NCBI RefSeq assembly: GCF_022012305.1
Contig: NZ_JAKLTM010000001.1
Location: 1,116,001-1,180,000 of the forward strand
Source: Ramlibacter paludis
Lineage (GTDB): Bacteria > Pseudomonadota > Gammaproteobacteria > Burkholderiales > Burkholderiaceae_C
Direction: 5' to 3'
DNA length: 64,000 bases
A program made the translations under genes and the position numbers. Shown here piece by piece: positions 27,991 through 36,970 of this stretch (the stretch's first letter is position 1; the number at the start of each line of letters is the position of its first letter). The notes under the pieces are model-generated. The model saw only the letters and a program-made list of their open reading frames with translations, was not told the DNA's origin and ran no database searches.

Positions 27991-28995
27991 ATGCGCAAAG
28001 ACCCCCTCACACCCGCCGGAACCATCCACCGCCACGCGCTCGAAAGCCAGGTGCTGAAGACCAACCTGCTGGGCGACCCCACCCGCCGCAGCGTGGACGT
28101 CTACGTGCCGGCCGGCCACGACGGCCGCGGCCTGCCCCTGCTGGTCGACCTGGTGGGCTTCACCGCCGGCGGCCCGGCGCACACCAACTGGAAGAACTTC
28201 GGCGAGAACGTGCCCGAGCGCCTCGACCGCCTGATCGCCAACGGCGACATGCCGCCGGTGGTGGTCGCCTTCCCCGATTGCTTCACCCGGCTCGGCGGCA
28301 ACCAGTACGTCAACTCGGCCGCGATGGGTCGGTGGGACGACTTCCTTCTGACAGAAGCCGTGCCCTGGGTCGAAAAGGAATTCGGCTGCGGCGGCGCGGG
28401 CCGGCGCGGCGTCTTCGGCAAGTCGAGCGGCGGCTACGGCGCCATGGTCCACGCGCTGCTGCACCCGGACTTCTGGAGCGCGGCGGCCGTGCATTCGGGC
28501 GACATGGGCTTCGAGCTGCTGTACCGGCACGAATTCGTTCCGGTGTTGCGCGCGCTCGCCAAGCAGCCCGATCTCGCGCAATGGGTGGACGACTTCTGGC
28601 AGGCCAGGAAGCCCAAGGACAGCGACGTCCACATCCTGATGATGCTGGCGCAGGCCGCGAGCTTCGATCCCGATCCCTCGGCGCGCTACGGCCTGCGGCT
28701 GCCGGTCACGCTGGACACGTGCGAGATCGTTCCCGAGCGCTGGGCGAACTGGATGGCGTGGGATCCGCTCACGCTGGTGGAGCGGCATGGGCGCGGCCTG
28801 AAGGCCTTGAAGGCGCTGTACATCGATTGCGGCGACGTCGACCAGTACAACCTGGTCTACGGCGCGCGGCGCATGCACCAGCGCCTGTCGCAGCTGGACG
28901 TGCCGCATCTCTACGAGGAGTTCGCGGACGACCACACGGCGGTGGACTACCGCATGGACGTCAGCCTGCCGGTGCTGGCGAAGGCGCTGGCCTGA
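27991..28995 (+). CDS. Esterase D/PHB depolymerase-like alpha/beta hydrolase
   Basis: 334 residues, no signal peptide. The nucleophile elbow is GKSSGGYGA, preceded by the strand-helix PPVVVAFPDCFTRLGGNQYV. The C-terminal triad histidine is probably in FADDHTAVDYR. This is the putative esterase family (PF00756, related to antigen 85 and ferric-enterobactin esterase). It probably hydrolyses an ester in the cytosol. The promoter region is divergent from the thioredoxin gene, with 103 bases between them. Confidence 0.83.
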   Translation: MRKDPLTPAGTIHRHALESQVLKTNLLGDPTRRSVDVYVPAGHDGRGLPLLVDLVGFTAGGPAHTNWKNFGENVPERLDRLIANGDMPPVVVAFPDCFTRLGGNQYVNSAAMGRWDDFLLTEAVPWVEKEFGCGGAGRRGVFGKSSGGYGAMVHALLHPDFWSAAAVHSGDMGFELLYRHEFVPVLRALAKQPDLAQWVDDFWQARKPKDSDVHILMMLAQAASFDPDPSARYGLRLPVTLDTCEIVPERWANWMAWDPLTLVERHGRGLKALKALYIDCGDVDQYNLVYGARRMHQRLSQLDVPHLYEEFADDHTAVDYRMDVSLPVLAKALA

Positions 28996-29002
28996 GCCTG
29001 TC

Positions 29003-29269
29003 TCAGCTCAGGTGCTTGCCGACCAGCCCGGTCATCTCGAACATCGTGACCTCGTCCTTCCCCATGACGGCCTTGAGCTTGTCGTCGCAGAGGATGTTGC
29101 GCTTGTTGGCCGGGTTCTGCAGCTTGTGCTGCTTGATGTAGTCCCACAGCCGCTTGGTCACCTCGGTGCGCGGCAGGGGATCGGGCCCGATCACGGCGGC
29201 CAGCTGCGGGCTGGGCTTCAGCGCCTTCATGAAGGCGGACGGCTTCTGGGTGGGTTCGGATGGCTTCAT
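29003..29269 (-). CDS. SWIB/MDM2-domain protein
   Basis: 88 residues, nearly all one SWIB domain (about 17-86): SPQLAAVIGPDPLPRTEVTK, LWDYIKQHKLQNPANKRNIL, CDDKLKAVMG, MFEMTGLVGKHL. This helical fold is best known in eukaryotic chromatin remodellers and in chlamydial histone/topoisomerase proteins. Stand-alone copies are common in proteobacteria, where the role is uncertain; DNA-associated function is likely. It has its own short upstream gap (55 bases) before the carboxypeptidase gene on the same strand. Confidence 0.93.
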   Translation of the reverse strand: MKPSEPTQKPSAFMKALKPSPQLAAVIGPDPLPRTEVTKRLWDYIKQHKLQNPANKRNILCDDKLKAVMGKDEVTMFEMTGLVGKHLS

Positions 29270-29324
29270 GGACTCCCTCTGCTACAAAACCCGGCAGCAT
29301 ACTCGCCGGGACCGGCGGTGGGGC

Positions 29325-30548
29325 TCACTTCCCGAACATCCGCGTGACGTGCTGCCAGCCGCGCTGGAAGAAGCCGGCGCGTTCCACGTCGGCCTGCGCA
29401 ACCAGCGGCGCTTCGCCGATGGGCTTGCCGTTGGAAGTGGCAACCACCTTGCCGATGACGGCGCCCTTGGCGACAGGCGCTTCCAGGTCCGGCTTGATCT
29501 GCACCGCCGTCTGCACCTGCTGGCCGCGCGGCACGGTCAGCGACCAGGGCGCGGCGAGCGCGGCGGTGACCGTGTCGGCCTTGCCGAACGCCACCTTGGC
29601 CGTCGTCGGCGCGACGTTGGCCGTGGCCTTCTCGAAGTTGGCGAAGCCCCATCCGAGCAGCGTGCGCGTCTGGTCGGCGCGCGCCTGGGCGCTGGGGGTG
29701 TTGAGGATGACGGTGATCAGGCGCATGTTGTTGCGCTTGGACGAGGTCACCAGGCAGTAGCCGGCGTCCTCGGTGTGGCCGGTCTTCAGGCCGTCCACCG
29801 TGGGGTCGGTGTAGAGCAGGGCGTTGCGGTTGCCCTGCTTGATCTTGTTGTACGTGAAGTCCCGCTCGGCGTAGATCGGGTAGTACTCGGAGCTGTCCTT
29901 GATGATGGCGCGCGCCAGGATCGCCAGGTCGCGCGCCGAGGCCTTGTGCGCGGGGTCGGGCAGGCCGGTGGCGTTGACGAAGTTGGTGTGCGTCATGCCC
30001 AGGCGCTTGGCTTCGGCGTTCATCAGCTTGGCGAAGCCTGCCTCGGAGCCGCCCATGTGTTCGGCGATCGCCTTGGAGGCATCGTTGCCCGACTGGATGA
30101 TGATGCCGCGCAGGATGTCGATCACGGTGGCCTGGCCGTTGAGCGGCAGGTACATGCACGACTCGGTGCTGGAGCCGCGGCACCAGGCGGTCTGGCTCGT
30201 CGTGACGAGCTCGTCCTTCTTCAGCTTGCCCGAGCGCAGCGCCTGCTCCACCAGGTAGCTCGTCATCATCTTGGTCAGCGACGCGGGCGGCAGCGGCTCG
30301 TCCGGGTTGGCCGAAGCGAGGACCTCGCCCGAATCGAAGTCCATCAGCAGCCAGGCCTTGGCGGCCAGCACGGGCGCGCCGCCGCTGACCGCGGTCTGGC
30401 CGGCGGCGGGTTCGGGGGCGGAGGCCGCGGCTGCGGCGGGCTTGGCCTTGGCCGCGGGCTTGGCCGCGAGGGAGGGCGCGCTGGCCGACAGGGCGGCGGC
30501 GCCGAGGGCGAAGGCGAGGGGCAGGAGGAAGCGACGTTGGAATTTCAT
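29325..30548 (-). CDS. dacC: D-alanyl-D-alanine carboxypeptidase (PBP5/6 type)
   Basis: 407 residues with a signal peptide (about 1-29), then an Ala/Pro/Lys-rich linker (30-60). The active-site motifs of the S11 family are S90-L-T-K93, S153-G-N and K255-T-G. A C-terminal beta domain and a terminal amphipathic stretch (GFFQRGWQHVTRMF) anchor it to the outer face of the inner membrane. It removes the terminal D-Ala from peptidoglycan pentapeptides. The exact paralogue (dacA or dacC) is uncertain; the low-complexity linker after the signal is an oddity for the family. Confidence 0.93.
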   Translation of the reverse strand: MKFQRRFLLPLAFALGAAALSASAPSLAAKPAAKAKPAAAAASAPEPAAGQTAVSGGAPVLAAKAWLLMDFDSGEVLASANPDEPLPPASLTKMMTSYLVEQALRSGKLKKDELVTTSQTAWCRGSSTESCMYLPLNGQATVIDILRGIIIQSGNDASKAIAEHMGGSEAGFAKLMNAEAKRLGMTHTNFVNATGLPDPAHKASARDLAILARAIIKDSSEYYPIYAERDFTYNKIKQGNRNALLYTDPTVDGLKTGHTEDAGYCLVTSSKRNNMRLITVILNTPSAQARADQTRTLLGWGFANFEKATANVAPTTAKVAFGKADTVTAALAAPWSLTVPRGQQVQTAVQIKPDLEAPVAKGAVIGKVVATSNGKPIGEAPLVAQADVERAGFFQRGWQHVTRMFGK

Positions 30549-30628
30549 GGGGTTCACAGGAGGCGGACCGACCATTGTCGCGGTTCGCCGCAAGGCCGGG
30601 GGCCGGCTGGCCCGGCCGTTACGCTCGG

Positions 30629-32329
30629 TCACTGGGGTTTGCGGACCAGGGAGACGACCTCCATCAGCACTTCCAGCTCCACCGGCTTGACGAAATGGCG
30701 GTCGAAGCCGGCATCGCGCGACTTCTGCCGGTCCTCGGCCTGGCCCCAGCCGCTCACCGCGACCAGCAGCATCTCCTCGCCGCCGGGCGCCTGGCGGATG
30801 CGCTTGGCCACCTCGTGGCCGTTCAGCTGCGGCAGGCCGATGTCCAGGATCACCACGTGCGGACGGAACGACGCCGCGGTGTCCACCGCCGTCAGGCCGT
30901 CGTGCACCGTGCGCGTCTCGTAGCCGAGGATGCCCAGGAACTGCGCCATCGTCTCCGCGCCGTCCACGTTGTCGTCCACCACCAGCACCCGCACGCCCTT
31001 GTCGCCCGCGGCCTGCAGCTTGTGGGCTTCGATGCCGGGCTCCGCCGGCGGCAGCCTTTCCGATACCGGCAGCCGCACCGTGAACGTCGAGCCCAGGCCC
31101 GGACCCTTGCTGTCGGCCTCGACCGTGCCGCCGTGCATCTCGACCAGCTGCCGCACCAGTGCGAGGCCGATGCCCAGCCCGCCTTGCGAGCGGTCGCTGG
31201 AGCGGTCGACCTGCGTGAACAGCTCGAACACGCGCGGCAGCAGCGGCACGGGGATGCCGACGCCGGAGTCTTCCACCGAGATGACGGCCAGGCCGTCCTG
31301 CCGCTGCGCCGTGACCTGGATGCGGCCGCCATCGGGCGTGTACTTGGCCGCGTTGTTCAGGAGGTTGGCGATGATCTGGCACAGGCGCGTGACATCGGCG
31401 TCGACGAACAGGGTGCCCGCGGGCGGCAGCACCAGGGTCAGTTCGTGCTTGCCAGCCTGGATCATCGGCAGGCTGGTCTCCAGCGCCTCCTGCACCGCCT
31501 CCACCACGTCGGCCAGCTCGATGCGCAGTTCCACCTTGCCCTGGCTGATGCGGCTCACGTCCAGCAGGTCGTCCACCAGGTGCACGAGCTGCGCGAGCTG
31601 CCTTTCGATGATGGTGCGCGCCGATTCCTTCACCTGCGCTTCCGGCGAGAGCGCCATGATGTGCAGGGCGTTGCGGATCGGCGCCAGCGGGTTGCGCAGC
31701 TCGTGGGCCAGCGTGGCCAGGAATTCGTCCTTGCGGCGGTCCGCGTCCTTCAACGCCGTCGCCGTCTGCGCCAGCGCGCGCTCGGCGAGCACGCGTTCGG
31801 TGATGTCGCGGATCACGTACAGGCAGCCCATGTCCGCGCCGCCGCCGTCGCGCAGCGCGGAGATCGTCGTTTCCACGTGGGTATCGCCGCTATCGACGTT
31901 CCGGTGCACCAGGTTGCCGCGCCAGACACCGTGCACGCGCAGGGCCTCGAAGGCGGCGGCGCGCTCGGCCTCGCCCCCCGGCCAGATTTCGGTGAACACC
32001 TCGCCCTTCAGGCGTCCCAGGGTCGTCGACGCGTCCTTGGCATAGTGCTTCTCGGCGGCGGGGTTCATGAAGACCAGGTGGTCGTCGGCATCGAAGGCCA
32101 GCACCGCGTCCTTCATCTGCGCCAGCACGTCCTGCCGCAGGCGGTTGGCGGCGGCGTTCGAGGAGTCCAGCGTGTAGATGTCGCTGCCCACCACGAGGGC
32201 GTCGACGTCGCCCTGCCGGATGGCCGTGAGCGTCTCGTCCGCCTCGGCGAGGCGGATGCGCAGCTCCTGCATTTCTTCGCGCAAAAGGGCCAGGTCGCCC
32301 TGGCCGCCCAGGGCCGGTTCGCGGCTCAT
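30629..32329 (-). CDS. Hybrid sensor histidine kinase of the kai operon
   Basis: 566 residues, soluble. A short coiled-coil N-terminus (12-35) leads into a PAS domain (about 65-180; VLAFDADDHLVFMNPAAEKHY), a HisKA domain with H209 in LAHELRNPLAP, an HATPase domain (NLLNNAAKYTP; GLGIGLALVRQLVEMHGG) and a C-terminal receiver with D496 in ILDIGLPQLNGHE. Its ATG overlaps the second kaiB stop (ATGA), so it is the last gene of kaiC-kaiB-kaiB-kinase. By analogy with SasA/CikA it may read KaiC/KaiB state, but it has a PAS rather than a KaiB-like sensor. A downstream DNA-binding partner is not visible. Confidence 0.92.
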   Translation of the reverse strand: MSREPALGGQGDLALLREEMQELRIRLAEADETLTAIRQGDVDALVVGSDIYTLDSSNAAANRLRQDVLAQMKDAVLAFDADDHLVFMNPAAEKHYAKDASTTLGRLKGEVFTEIWPGGEAERAAAFEALRVHGVWRGNLVHRNVDSGDTHVETTISALRDGGGADMGCLYVIRDITERVLAERALAQTATALKDADRRKDEFLATLAHELRNPLAPIRNALHIMALSPEAQVKESARTIIERQLAQLVHLVDDLLDVSRISQGKVELRIELADVVEAVQEALETSLPMIQAGKHELTLVLPPAGTLFVDADVTRLCQIIANLLNNAAKYTPDGGRIQVTAQRQDGLAVISVEDSGVGIPVPLLPRVFELFTQVDRSSDRSQGGLGIGLALVRQLVEMHGGTVEADSKGPGLGSTFTVRLPVSERLPPAEPGIEAHKLQAAGDKGVRVLVVDDNVDGAETMAQFLGILGYETRTVHDGLTAVDTAASFRPHVVILDIGLPQLNGHEVAKRIRQAPGGEEMLLVAVSGWGQAEDRQKSRDAGFDRHFVKPVELEVLMEVVSLVRKPQ

Positions 32330-32649
32330 GGCTCGCGCCTCAGGTTCAGGCCGTCGAGCAGGCGCTCGGGGTTGGACATGTCGCCGATGAAGCGGCGCAC
32401 CGGCAGCGGCCACACGCGCAGCAGCGTCGGCGCAGCGATCACTTCGTCGATCGAGGCGCGCTCGACGTGGTCGGCGATGCTCAGGATTTCCAGCTCGTAG
32501 CGGCCGGCGAGGTGCGTTTCGCAGAAGGCTCGTGTGTTGACGACGGCGCGCGCCGACAAGGGCGCGGCGGCGCTCACCCACAGCCGCAGCTTGCAGGTGG
32601 CGGCCTCGCCCCTGGCCCGCTTGCCGCCCTCGCCCTTGCGCGCGCTCAT
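32326..32649 (-). CDS. KaiB-like protein (divergent copy)
   Basis: 107 residues with the KaiB thioredoxin-like fold: [70 protein letters not shown]. Compared with the upstream copy it has lost the canonical [10 protein letters not shown] segment and has a basic N-terminal tail ([13 protein letters not shown]). Overlaps both neighbours by 4 bases. It may compete with or modulate the first KaiB, or bind a different KaiC-type protein such as the one at 57.4-58.9 kb; that is inference. Confidence 0.9.
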   Translation of the reverse strand: MSARKGEGGKRARGEAATCKLRLWVSAAAPLSARAVVNTRAFCETHLAGRYELEILSIADHVERASIDEVIAAPTLLRVWPLPVRRFIGDMSNPERLLDGLNLRREP

Positions 32650-32978
32650 GCCTTGCTGGACGCGAGCGGCAGCACGTTCAGGCCGACCAGCACGCGCTCC
32701 TTGTTCGAGAGGTCGCCGATGATCTTGCGGATCGGCGGCGGGAACTTGCGGACCAGGGTGGGCACCGCCAGGATCTGGTCGCCGGCGGCGAGTTTCGGGT
32801 TGACCAGCAGGTCGATCACCTCGATGCTGTAGCGGCCCGCCAGGTGGGTCTCGCAGACGGCCTTCAGGTTCTGCAACGCCGCTTCCGACTTGGCCGTCTT
32901 GCCGGCGATGTACAGGCGCAGCTGCCACTCGGCGACGCCCGGCGCGGCCTTCTTGCGCGGCGTGGCGGCGGTGCTCAT
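32646..32978 (-). CDS. kaiB: Circadian clock protein KaiB
   Basis: 110 residues. The KaiB core is well conserved: [74 protein letters not shown]. KaiB switches fold to bind the CI ring of KaiC. It starts with an ATGA overlap on the kaiC stop and ends with the same overlap on the second kaiB start. Positional pairing with kaiC makes this the canonical copy. Confidence 0.95.
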   Translation of the reverse strand: MSTAATPRKKAAPGVAEWQLRLYIAGKTAKSEAALQNLKAVCETHLAGRYSIEVIDLLVNPKLAAGDQILAVPTLVRKFPPPIRKIIGDLSNKERVLVGLNVLPLASSKA

Positions 32979-34732
32979 CGCGCGGTCCTCCGCGGTTTCG
33001 CTCCGTTGCCGCGCGCGGCCTTCTGCCGGCCGACGGCCGCGGCGATCTCGCGGGCCCGCGCGGCGACGCCTTCGGCCTCGAACTTCTCGCGGGCGATGGC
33101 GAATTCGACTTCGCCGGCCCGCTCGTCCGCCTCGGCGTTCAGCGCGGCGATCTGCGCATCGAGCGCGCGCCGCCGGTTGGCCAGGTCGCGCAGGCGCCGT
33201 TCGTGGTCGGTGCCGCGCAGCTGGCTCGCCGCGAGCTCCTGCGCCTCCTGCGCGATGCGCGCGGTGCCGGTGAGCACGCGGTCGCCGAGCAGGTAGACGT
33301 CGATCAGGTCCACGCCGTGGTCGCTGAAGACGAATTCGCGCACCTGGTTCGAGTGGTGCATGCCGCGCGACTTCAACACCTGCAAGGTGCGGGTGCGCTC
33401 GCCGTTGTAGGCCAGGTTGGTGAGCAGCAGCCAGGTGTCCATCAGCGAAGACACGCCCACTTCGGAAGCGGCCACCGCGCTCGCCGAGTCGGCGGTGAGG
33501 CTGGTGAACATCGCGGTCACGCCCGTCTGCTTCAGGAAGTCGATCAGGCGCATCAGCGTGAGCTTGAGCCCGACGTCGTCGTGCTGGTTGCTCAGGTTGC
33601 TGATCGGGTCGACGACGACCACCGAAGGCTTGAAGTCGCGCACCAGGTCGTACATCAGCACCAGGTGCTGCTCCAGCCCGTGCAGCGTGGGTCGCGAGGC
33701 GTGGATCTGCAGCAGGCCCTCCTTCACCCAGGGCGCGAGGTCCAGGCCGATGGAGCGCATGTTGCGCAGCAGCTGGCTTTCGGATTCCTCGTACGCGAAC
33801 AGCAGCGCGCGTTCGCCACGCCGGCAGGCGGCGTCGACGAAGCTGGCGGCGACGCTGCTCTTACCGGTGCCCGGCGCACCGGACACCAGGATGCTGCTGC
33901 CCTTGAACACGCCCTTGCCGCCGAACATGTCGTCCAGGCCGGGAATGCCCGTGCCCAGGCGCTTGTCCGTGACCTTGTGGTCCAGCCGCAGCGAGGTGAT
34001 GGGCAGCACCGACACGCCGTTGGTGCCGATCAGGAACGGGTATTCGTTGGTGCCGTGCGAGGAGCCGCGGTACTTGACGATGCGCAGGCGCCGGGTGGAC
34101 ACCTGGTCGACGATGCGGTGGTCCAGCAGGATGACGCAGTCCGCCACGTACTCCTCGAGGCCGTAGCGCGTGAGGGTGCCGTCGCCGCGTTCGCCGGTGA
34201 TGATGGCGGTGACGCCCTTCTCCTTGAGCCAATGGAACAGGCGGCGCAGTTCGGCGCGCAGGATCGCCTGGTTGGGCAGGCCGGCAAACAGGGCCTCGAT
34301 GGTGTCGAGCACCACCCGCTTGGCGCCGATCGAGTCGATCGCATAGCCCAGCCGGATGAACAGGCCTTCCAAGTCGTACTCGCCGGTTTCCTGGATCTCG
34401 CTGCGCTCCACCCGCACGTAGTCGAGCACGACCTTGCGCTGGCGCTGCAGCTTGTCGAGGTCGAAGCCGAGGGAGCGCATGTTGTCGGCCAGCTCCTGGG
34501 AGGTCTCCTCGAAGGTCATGATGACGCCGGGCTCGTCGAACTCGACGGCGCCGCGCACGATGAATTCGGCCGCCAGCATGGTCTTGCCGCAGCCGGCGGC
34601 GCCGCAGACGAGCGTCGGGCGGCCTTGGGGCAGGCCACCTTCGGTGATCTCGTCCAGCCCGTTGATGCCGGTCGGCGTCTTCTTCAGTTGCGGCGGGGGC
34701 GGCGCGTTCTTCGGCGGTCTTTTCTGGGCCAT
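32975..34732 (-). CDS. kaiC: Circadian clock ATPase KaiC (KaiC3-like)
   Basis: 585 residues with two RecA-like lobes. CI has Walker A GAAGCGKT (44-51) and the catalytic pair E75-E76 in TFEET. CII has GAPGTGKS (285-292) and E315-E316 in AYEES. At the place of cyanobacterial S431/T432 it has S428-S429 followed by LMD, so autophosphorylation is plausible on a double-serine site. A C-terminal helical extension (about 490-570, charged coiled coil) exceeds the ~519-residue cyanobacterial protein. The ATG at 34732 is preferred; GTG at 34759 is possible. No kaiA is present, as in most non-cyanobacterial kai loci. First gene of the four-gene kai operon. Confidence 0.94.
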   Translation of the reverse strand: MAQKRPPKNAPPPPQLKKTPTGINGLDEITEGGLPQGRPTLVCGAAGCGKTMLAAEFIVRGAVEFDEPGVIMTFEETSQELADNMRSLGFDLDKLQRQRKVVLDYVRVERSEIQETGEYDLEGLFIRLGYAIDSIGAKRVVLDTIEALFAGLPNQAILRAELRRLFHWLKEKGVTAIITGERGDGTLTRYGLEEYVADCVILLDHRIVDQVSTRRLRIVKYRGSSHGTNEYPFLIGTNGVSVLPITSLRLDHKVTDKRLGTGIPGLDDMFGGKGVFKGSSILVSGAPGTGKSSVAASFVDAACRRGERALLFAYEESESQLLRNMRSIGLDLAPWVKEGLLQIHASRPTLHGLEQHLVLMYDLVRDFKPSVVVVDPISNLSNQHDDVGLKLTLMRLIDFLKQTGVTAMFTSLTADSASAVAASEVGVSSLMDTWLLLTNLAYNGERTRTLQVLKSRGMHHSNQVREFVFSDHGVDLIDVYLLGDRVLTGTARIAQEAQELAASQLRGTDHERRLRDLANRRRALDAQIAALNAEADERAGEVEFAIAREKFEAEGVAARAREIAAAVGRQKAARGNGAKPRRTAR

Positions 34733-34846
34733 CGCGGGACGAGAAAGTTCTCCAGTCACTCTAACTCAACCGGTTGCGGTTGGGGACGAGGCAGGCCGGG
34801 CTGGACAGCTTGCGCCGGATGCTTGCGCGGAAGAATGGCGCATCCC

Positions 34847-34877
34847 GATGAGGCAGTGCGCCAGACAATGCCTCATC
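34847..34877. promoter_or_regulatory. Perfect 9-base dyad upstream of kaiC
   Basis: GATGAGGCA (34847-34855) and TGCCTCATC (34869-34877) are perfect inverted arms with a 13-base spacer, so the half-sites are two helical turns apart. The dyad lies in the 257-base divergent gap between kaiC and the lipoprotein gene and could be an operator for either. The remainder of this gap shows no gene. Confidence 0.5.
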
Positions 34878-34989
34878 CTTCGTCCGGACGGATTCCACGG
34901 CGGCGTCGGATTTCCTACCCGAGAGCCTTTGTAAACGGGGGGTTGCGCGAAGGTGCCCGGCGGCACAATGGGCCATGGGAGAAATGGCC

Positions 34990-35577
34990 ATGAACCGCTT
35001 GCCGCGCCGCCACCTGCTGGCCCTGTCGTTCGCCGCGTTGCTGGCCGGCTGCGCGGCCCCACCGCCTTCCGCCACCGTGCAGGTGTTCACGCCGCCGGCG
35101 CTGGTGGCGAGCGGCGCCACCTACCGGCACGAACACCTGCCTTCGCAGGCCGGCCGGCCCGAACAGGCCGTGCTGGAAGGCGCCGTGGATGCGGTGCTCG
35201 CGCGGTCCGGCCTGCGGCGCGACGACACGACCCCGCGCCTGGCCGTGCAGGCCACGGTCAGCCAGGATGCGGTGGCCTATGCGCCGGTGGCGGGGCCGTC
35301 CTGGATGAGCGTGGGCCTGGGCGGCGGCGGCTGGAGTGGCGGCGGCGTGGGGGTGGGCTTCAGCTTTCCCATCGGCGGCACCGCGCAAGCCTATCCATCG
35401 CTGCGCGTCGACGTGGTCATGCGCGACCTGGCGAACGGGCAGGTCGTGTTCCAGTCGCAGGCCATGAGCAATTCCGGAGCGAACCCGGGGATGCTGCTGG
35501 AAGCGGCGCTGCGCGGATTCCCGAACATGGCGCCGGGCATCCAGGTGGTCCCGCTGGCCTTGCCGGCGCGCTACTGA
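34990..35577 (+). CDS. Lipoprotein, DUF4136-like
   Basis: 195 residues. Signal peptide with lipobox LLAGC (cysteine 21), so it is probably a lipid-anchored envelope protein. The mature domain (ATYRHEHLPSQAGRPEQAVL, VDAVLARSGLRR, PSLRVDVVMRDLANGQVVFQ) resembles DUF4136 proteins, with a glycine-rich insert (VGLGGGGWSGGGVGVGF). The ATG at 34990 has GGAGAA at suitable distance; two upstream ATGs (34975, 34984) are in frame. Function unknown. Confidence 0.78.
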   Translation: MNRLPRRHLLALSFAALLAGCAAPPPSATVQVFTPPALVASGATYRHEHLPSQAGRPEQAVLEGAVDAVLARSGLRRDDTTPRLAVQATVSQDAVAYAPVAGPSWMSVGLGGGGWSGGGVGVGFSFPIGGTAQAYPSLRVDVVMRDLANGQVVFQSQAMSNSGANPGMLLEAALRGFPNMAPGIQVVPLALPARY

Positions 35578-35578
35578 A

Positions 35579-36892
35579 TCAGGCCACGCGCCAGATCACG
35601 TCGCCCACGTCGTCGGCGACCAGCAGCGACTTCCCGTCCGCCCCGATCGCGACGCCCACCGGCCGGCCGTAGGACTCGCGTTCGTCCGGGCTGAGGAAGC
35701 CGCTGAGGATGTCGCGTGGCGGCGCGCCCGTCGGACGCCCGTTGGCGAACGGCACCAAGATGACCCGGTAGCCGCTCAGCGTGCTGCGGTTCCACGAGCC
35801 GTGCTGGCCGATCACCATGCCGTCCTCGTCGAAGCCGGTGAGCGTGCCGCGCGGCATCCAGCACAGGCCGAGCGATGCGGTGTGGCCGCCCAGCGCGTAG
35901 TCGGGCGTGATCGCCGAAGCGACCCGCGCCGTGTCCTGCGGCTGCACGCGGTCGTCCACCGTCTGCCCCCAGTAGCAGTACGGCCAGCCGTAGAAGCCGC
36001 CCTCGCGCACCGAGGTCAGGTAGTCGGGCGGCGTCTCGTCGCCGAGGCCGTCGCGCTCGTTGACGACCGTCCACAACGTGTTGCCGTGCGGCTCCCACGC
36101 CATGCCCACGGGGTTGCGCAGGCCTTCGGCGAAGGGCCGGCTGGCGCCGGTTTCCAGGTCCAGTTCGACGATGCAGGCACGCCCTGCTTCGACCTCGAAG
36201 CCGAGGTCGCCGATGTTCGTGAGCGATCCCACCCCGGCGTAGAGGCGGCGCCCGTCGTTGCTGGCGAGCAGGCTGCGCGTCCAGTGGCCACCGGGCTTGA
36301 AGCGCACCAGCGGCCGGCCTGCTGCGGTGATGCGCGTGGCGCCCGTTTCATAGGGAAAGGCGAGCACGCCGTCGGTGTTGCCGACGTAGAAGGTGTCGCC
36401 GACCAGCGCCATGCCGAAGGGCTGCGTCAGGTTCTCCAGCAGCGTGTGGCGGATCTCCGCGGTGCCGTCGCCGTCGGCGTCCCGCAGCAGCGTGATGCGG
36501 TTCGCGCTCTCGCCCATCGCGGCTGCGCGCTGCAGGGTCGCGACCATGGCCCGGTCGAACAGGGACTTGGGCTTGCGCGCCATGGCGACCGCCTCGGCCA
36601 CGGTGACGTCGCCATTGGGCAGGACCTGGATCCAGCGCGGATGCTTCAGGCCGGTGGCGAATGCGTTCGCCGCCAGGCCCGGCGCGGCGACGGGCACGTG
36701 GCCCGGCGCCCAGCCGCGCGCGGTCGGCATCTTGAGTGTGGGCACCGCACCCTGCGGGCGCGCCGTCGGGATCTGCGGGGCGCCGCCAATGGCGGGGACC
36801 GGCGTGGCCCCCTGGGTGACCCGCCGCCATGCCAATGCCGCCTGCCCCACCACTGCCACGCCGCGCGCCAACAGGCTTGTCCTTCCGCTCAT
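35579..36892 (-). CDS. Sorbosone dehydrogenase-like PQQ sugar dehydrogenase
   Basis: 437 residues. Six-bladed propeller of the glucose/sorbosone dehydrogenase family: LKHPRWIQVLPNGDVTVAE, FGMALVGDTFYVGNTDGVLA, GLRNPVGMAWEP, VNERDGLGDETPPDYL, FYGWPYCYWGQ. N-terminal hydrophobic segment (about 5-22) is a likely membrane anchor or signal, placing it in the periplasm. It would oxidise aldoses or related aldehydes with PQQ and pass electrons to the respiratory chain. Convergent with the lipoprotein gene (1 base apart). Confidence 0.88.
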   Translation of the reverse strand: MSGRTSLLARGVAVVGQAALAWRRVTQGATPVPAIGGAPQIPTARPQGAVPTLKMPTARGWAPGHVPVAAPGLAANAFATGLKHPRWIQVLPNGDVTVAEAVAMARKPKSLFDRAMVATLQRAAAMGESANRITLLRDADGDGTAEIRHTLLENLTQPFGMALVGDTFYVGNTDGVLAFPYETGATRITAAGRPLVRFKPGGHWTRSLLASNDGRRLYAGVGSLTNIGDLGFEVEAGRACIVELDLETGASRPFAEGLRNPVGMAWEPHGNTLWTVVNERDGLGDETPPDYLTSVREGGFYGWPYCYWGQTVDDRVQPQDTARVASAITPDYALGGHTASLGLCWMPRGTLTGFDEDGMVIGQHGSWNRSTLSGYRVILVPFANGRPTGAPPRDILSGFLSPDERESYGRPVGVAIGADGKSLLVADDVGDVIWRVA

Positions 36893-36970
36893 TCCCGTGC
36901 CTCCTTGAAGAGGGCGTAGGTTAGCGGAAACGTGGCGGCCTCTCCGGCACGCTGCGGCAGAATCGGCGCG

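Noticed and set aside
34733-34759. GTG at 34759 as the kaiC start
   Set aside because: No ribosome site precedes it and the added nine residues are not family-like; the ATG at 34732 was kept, although this is not certain.
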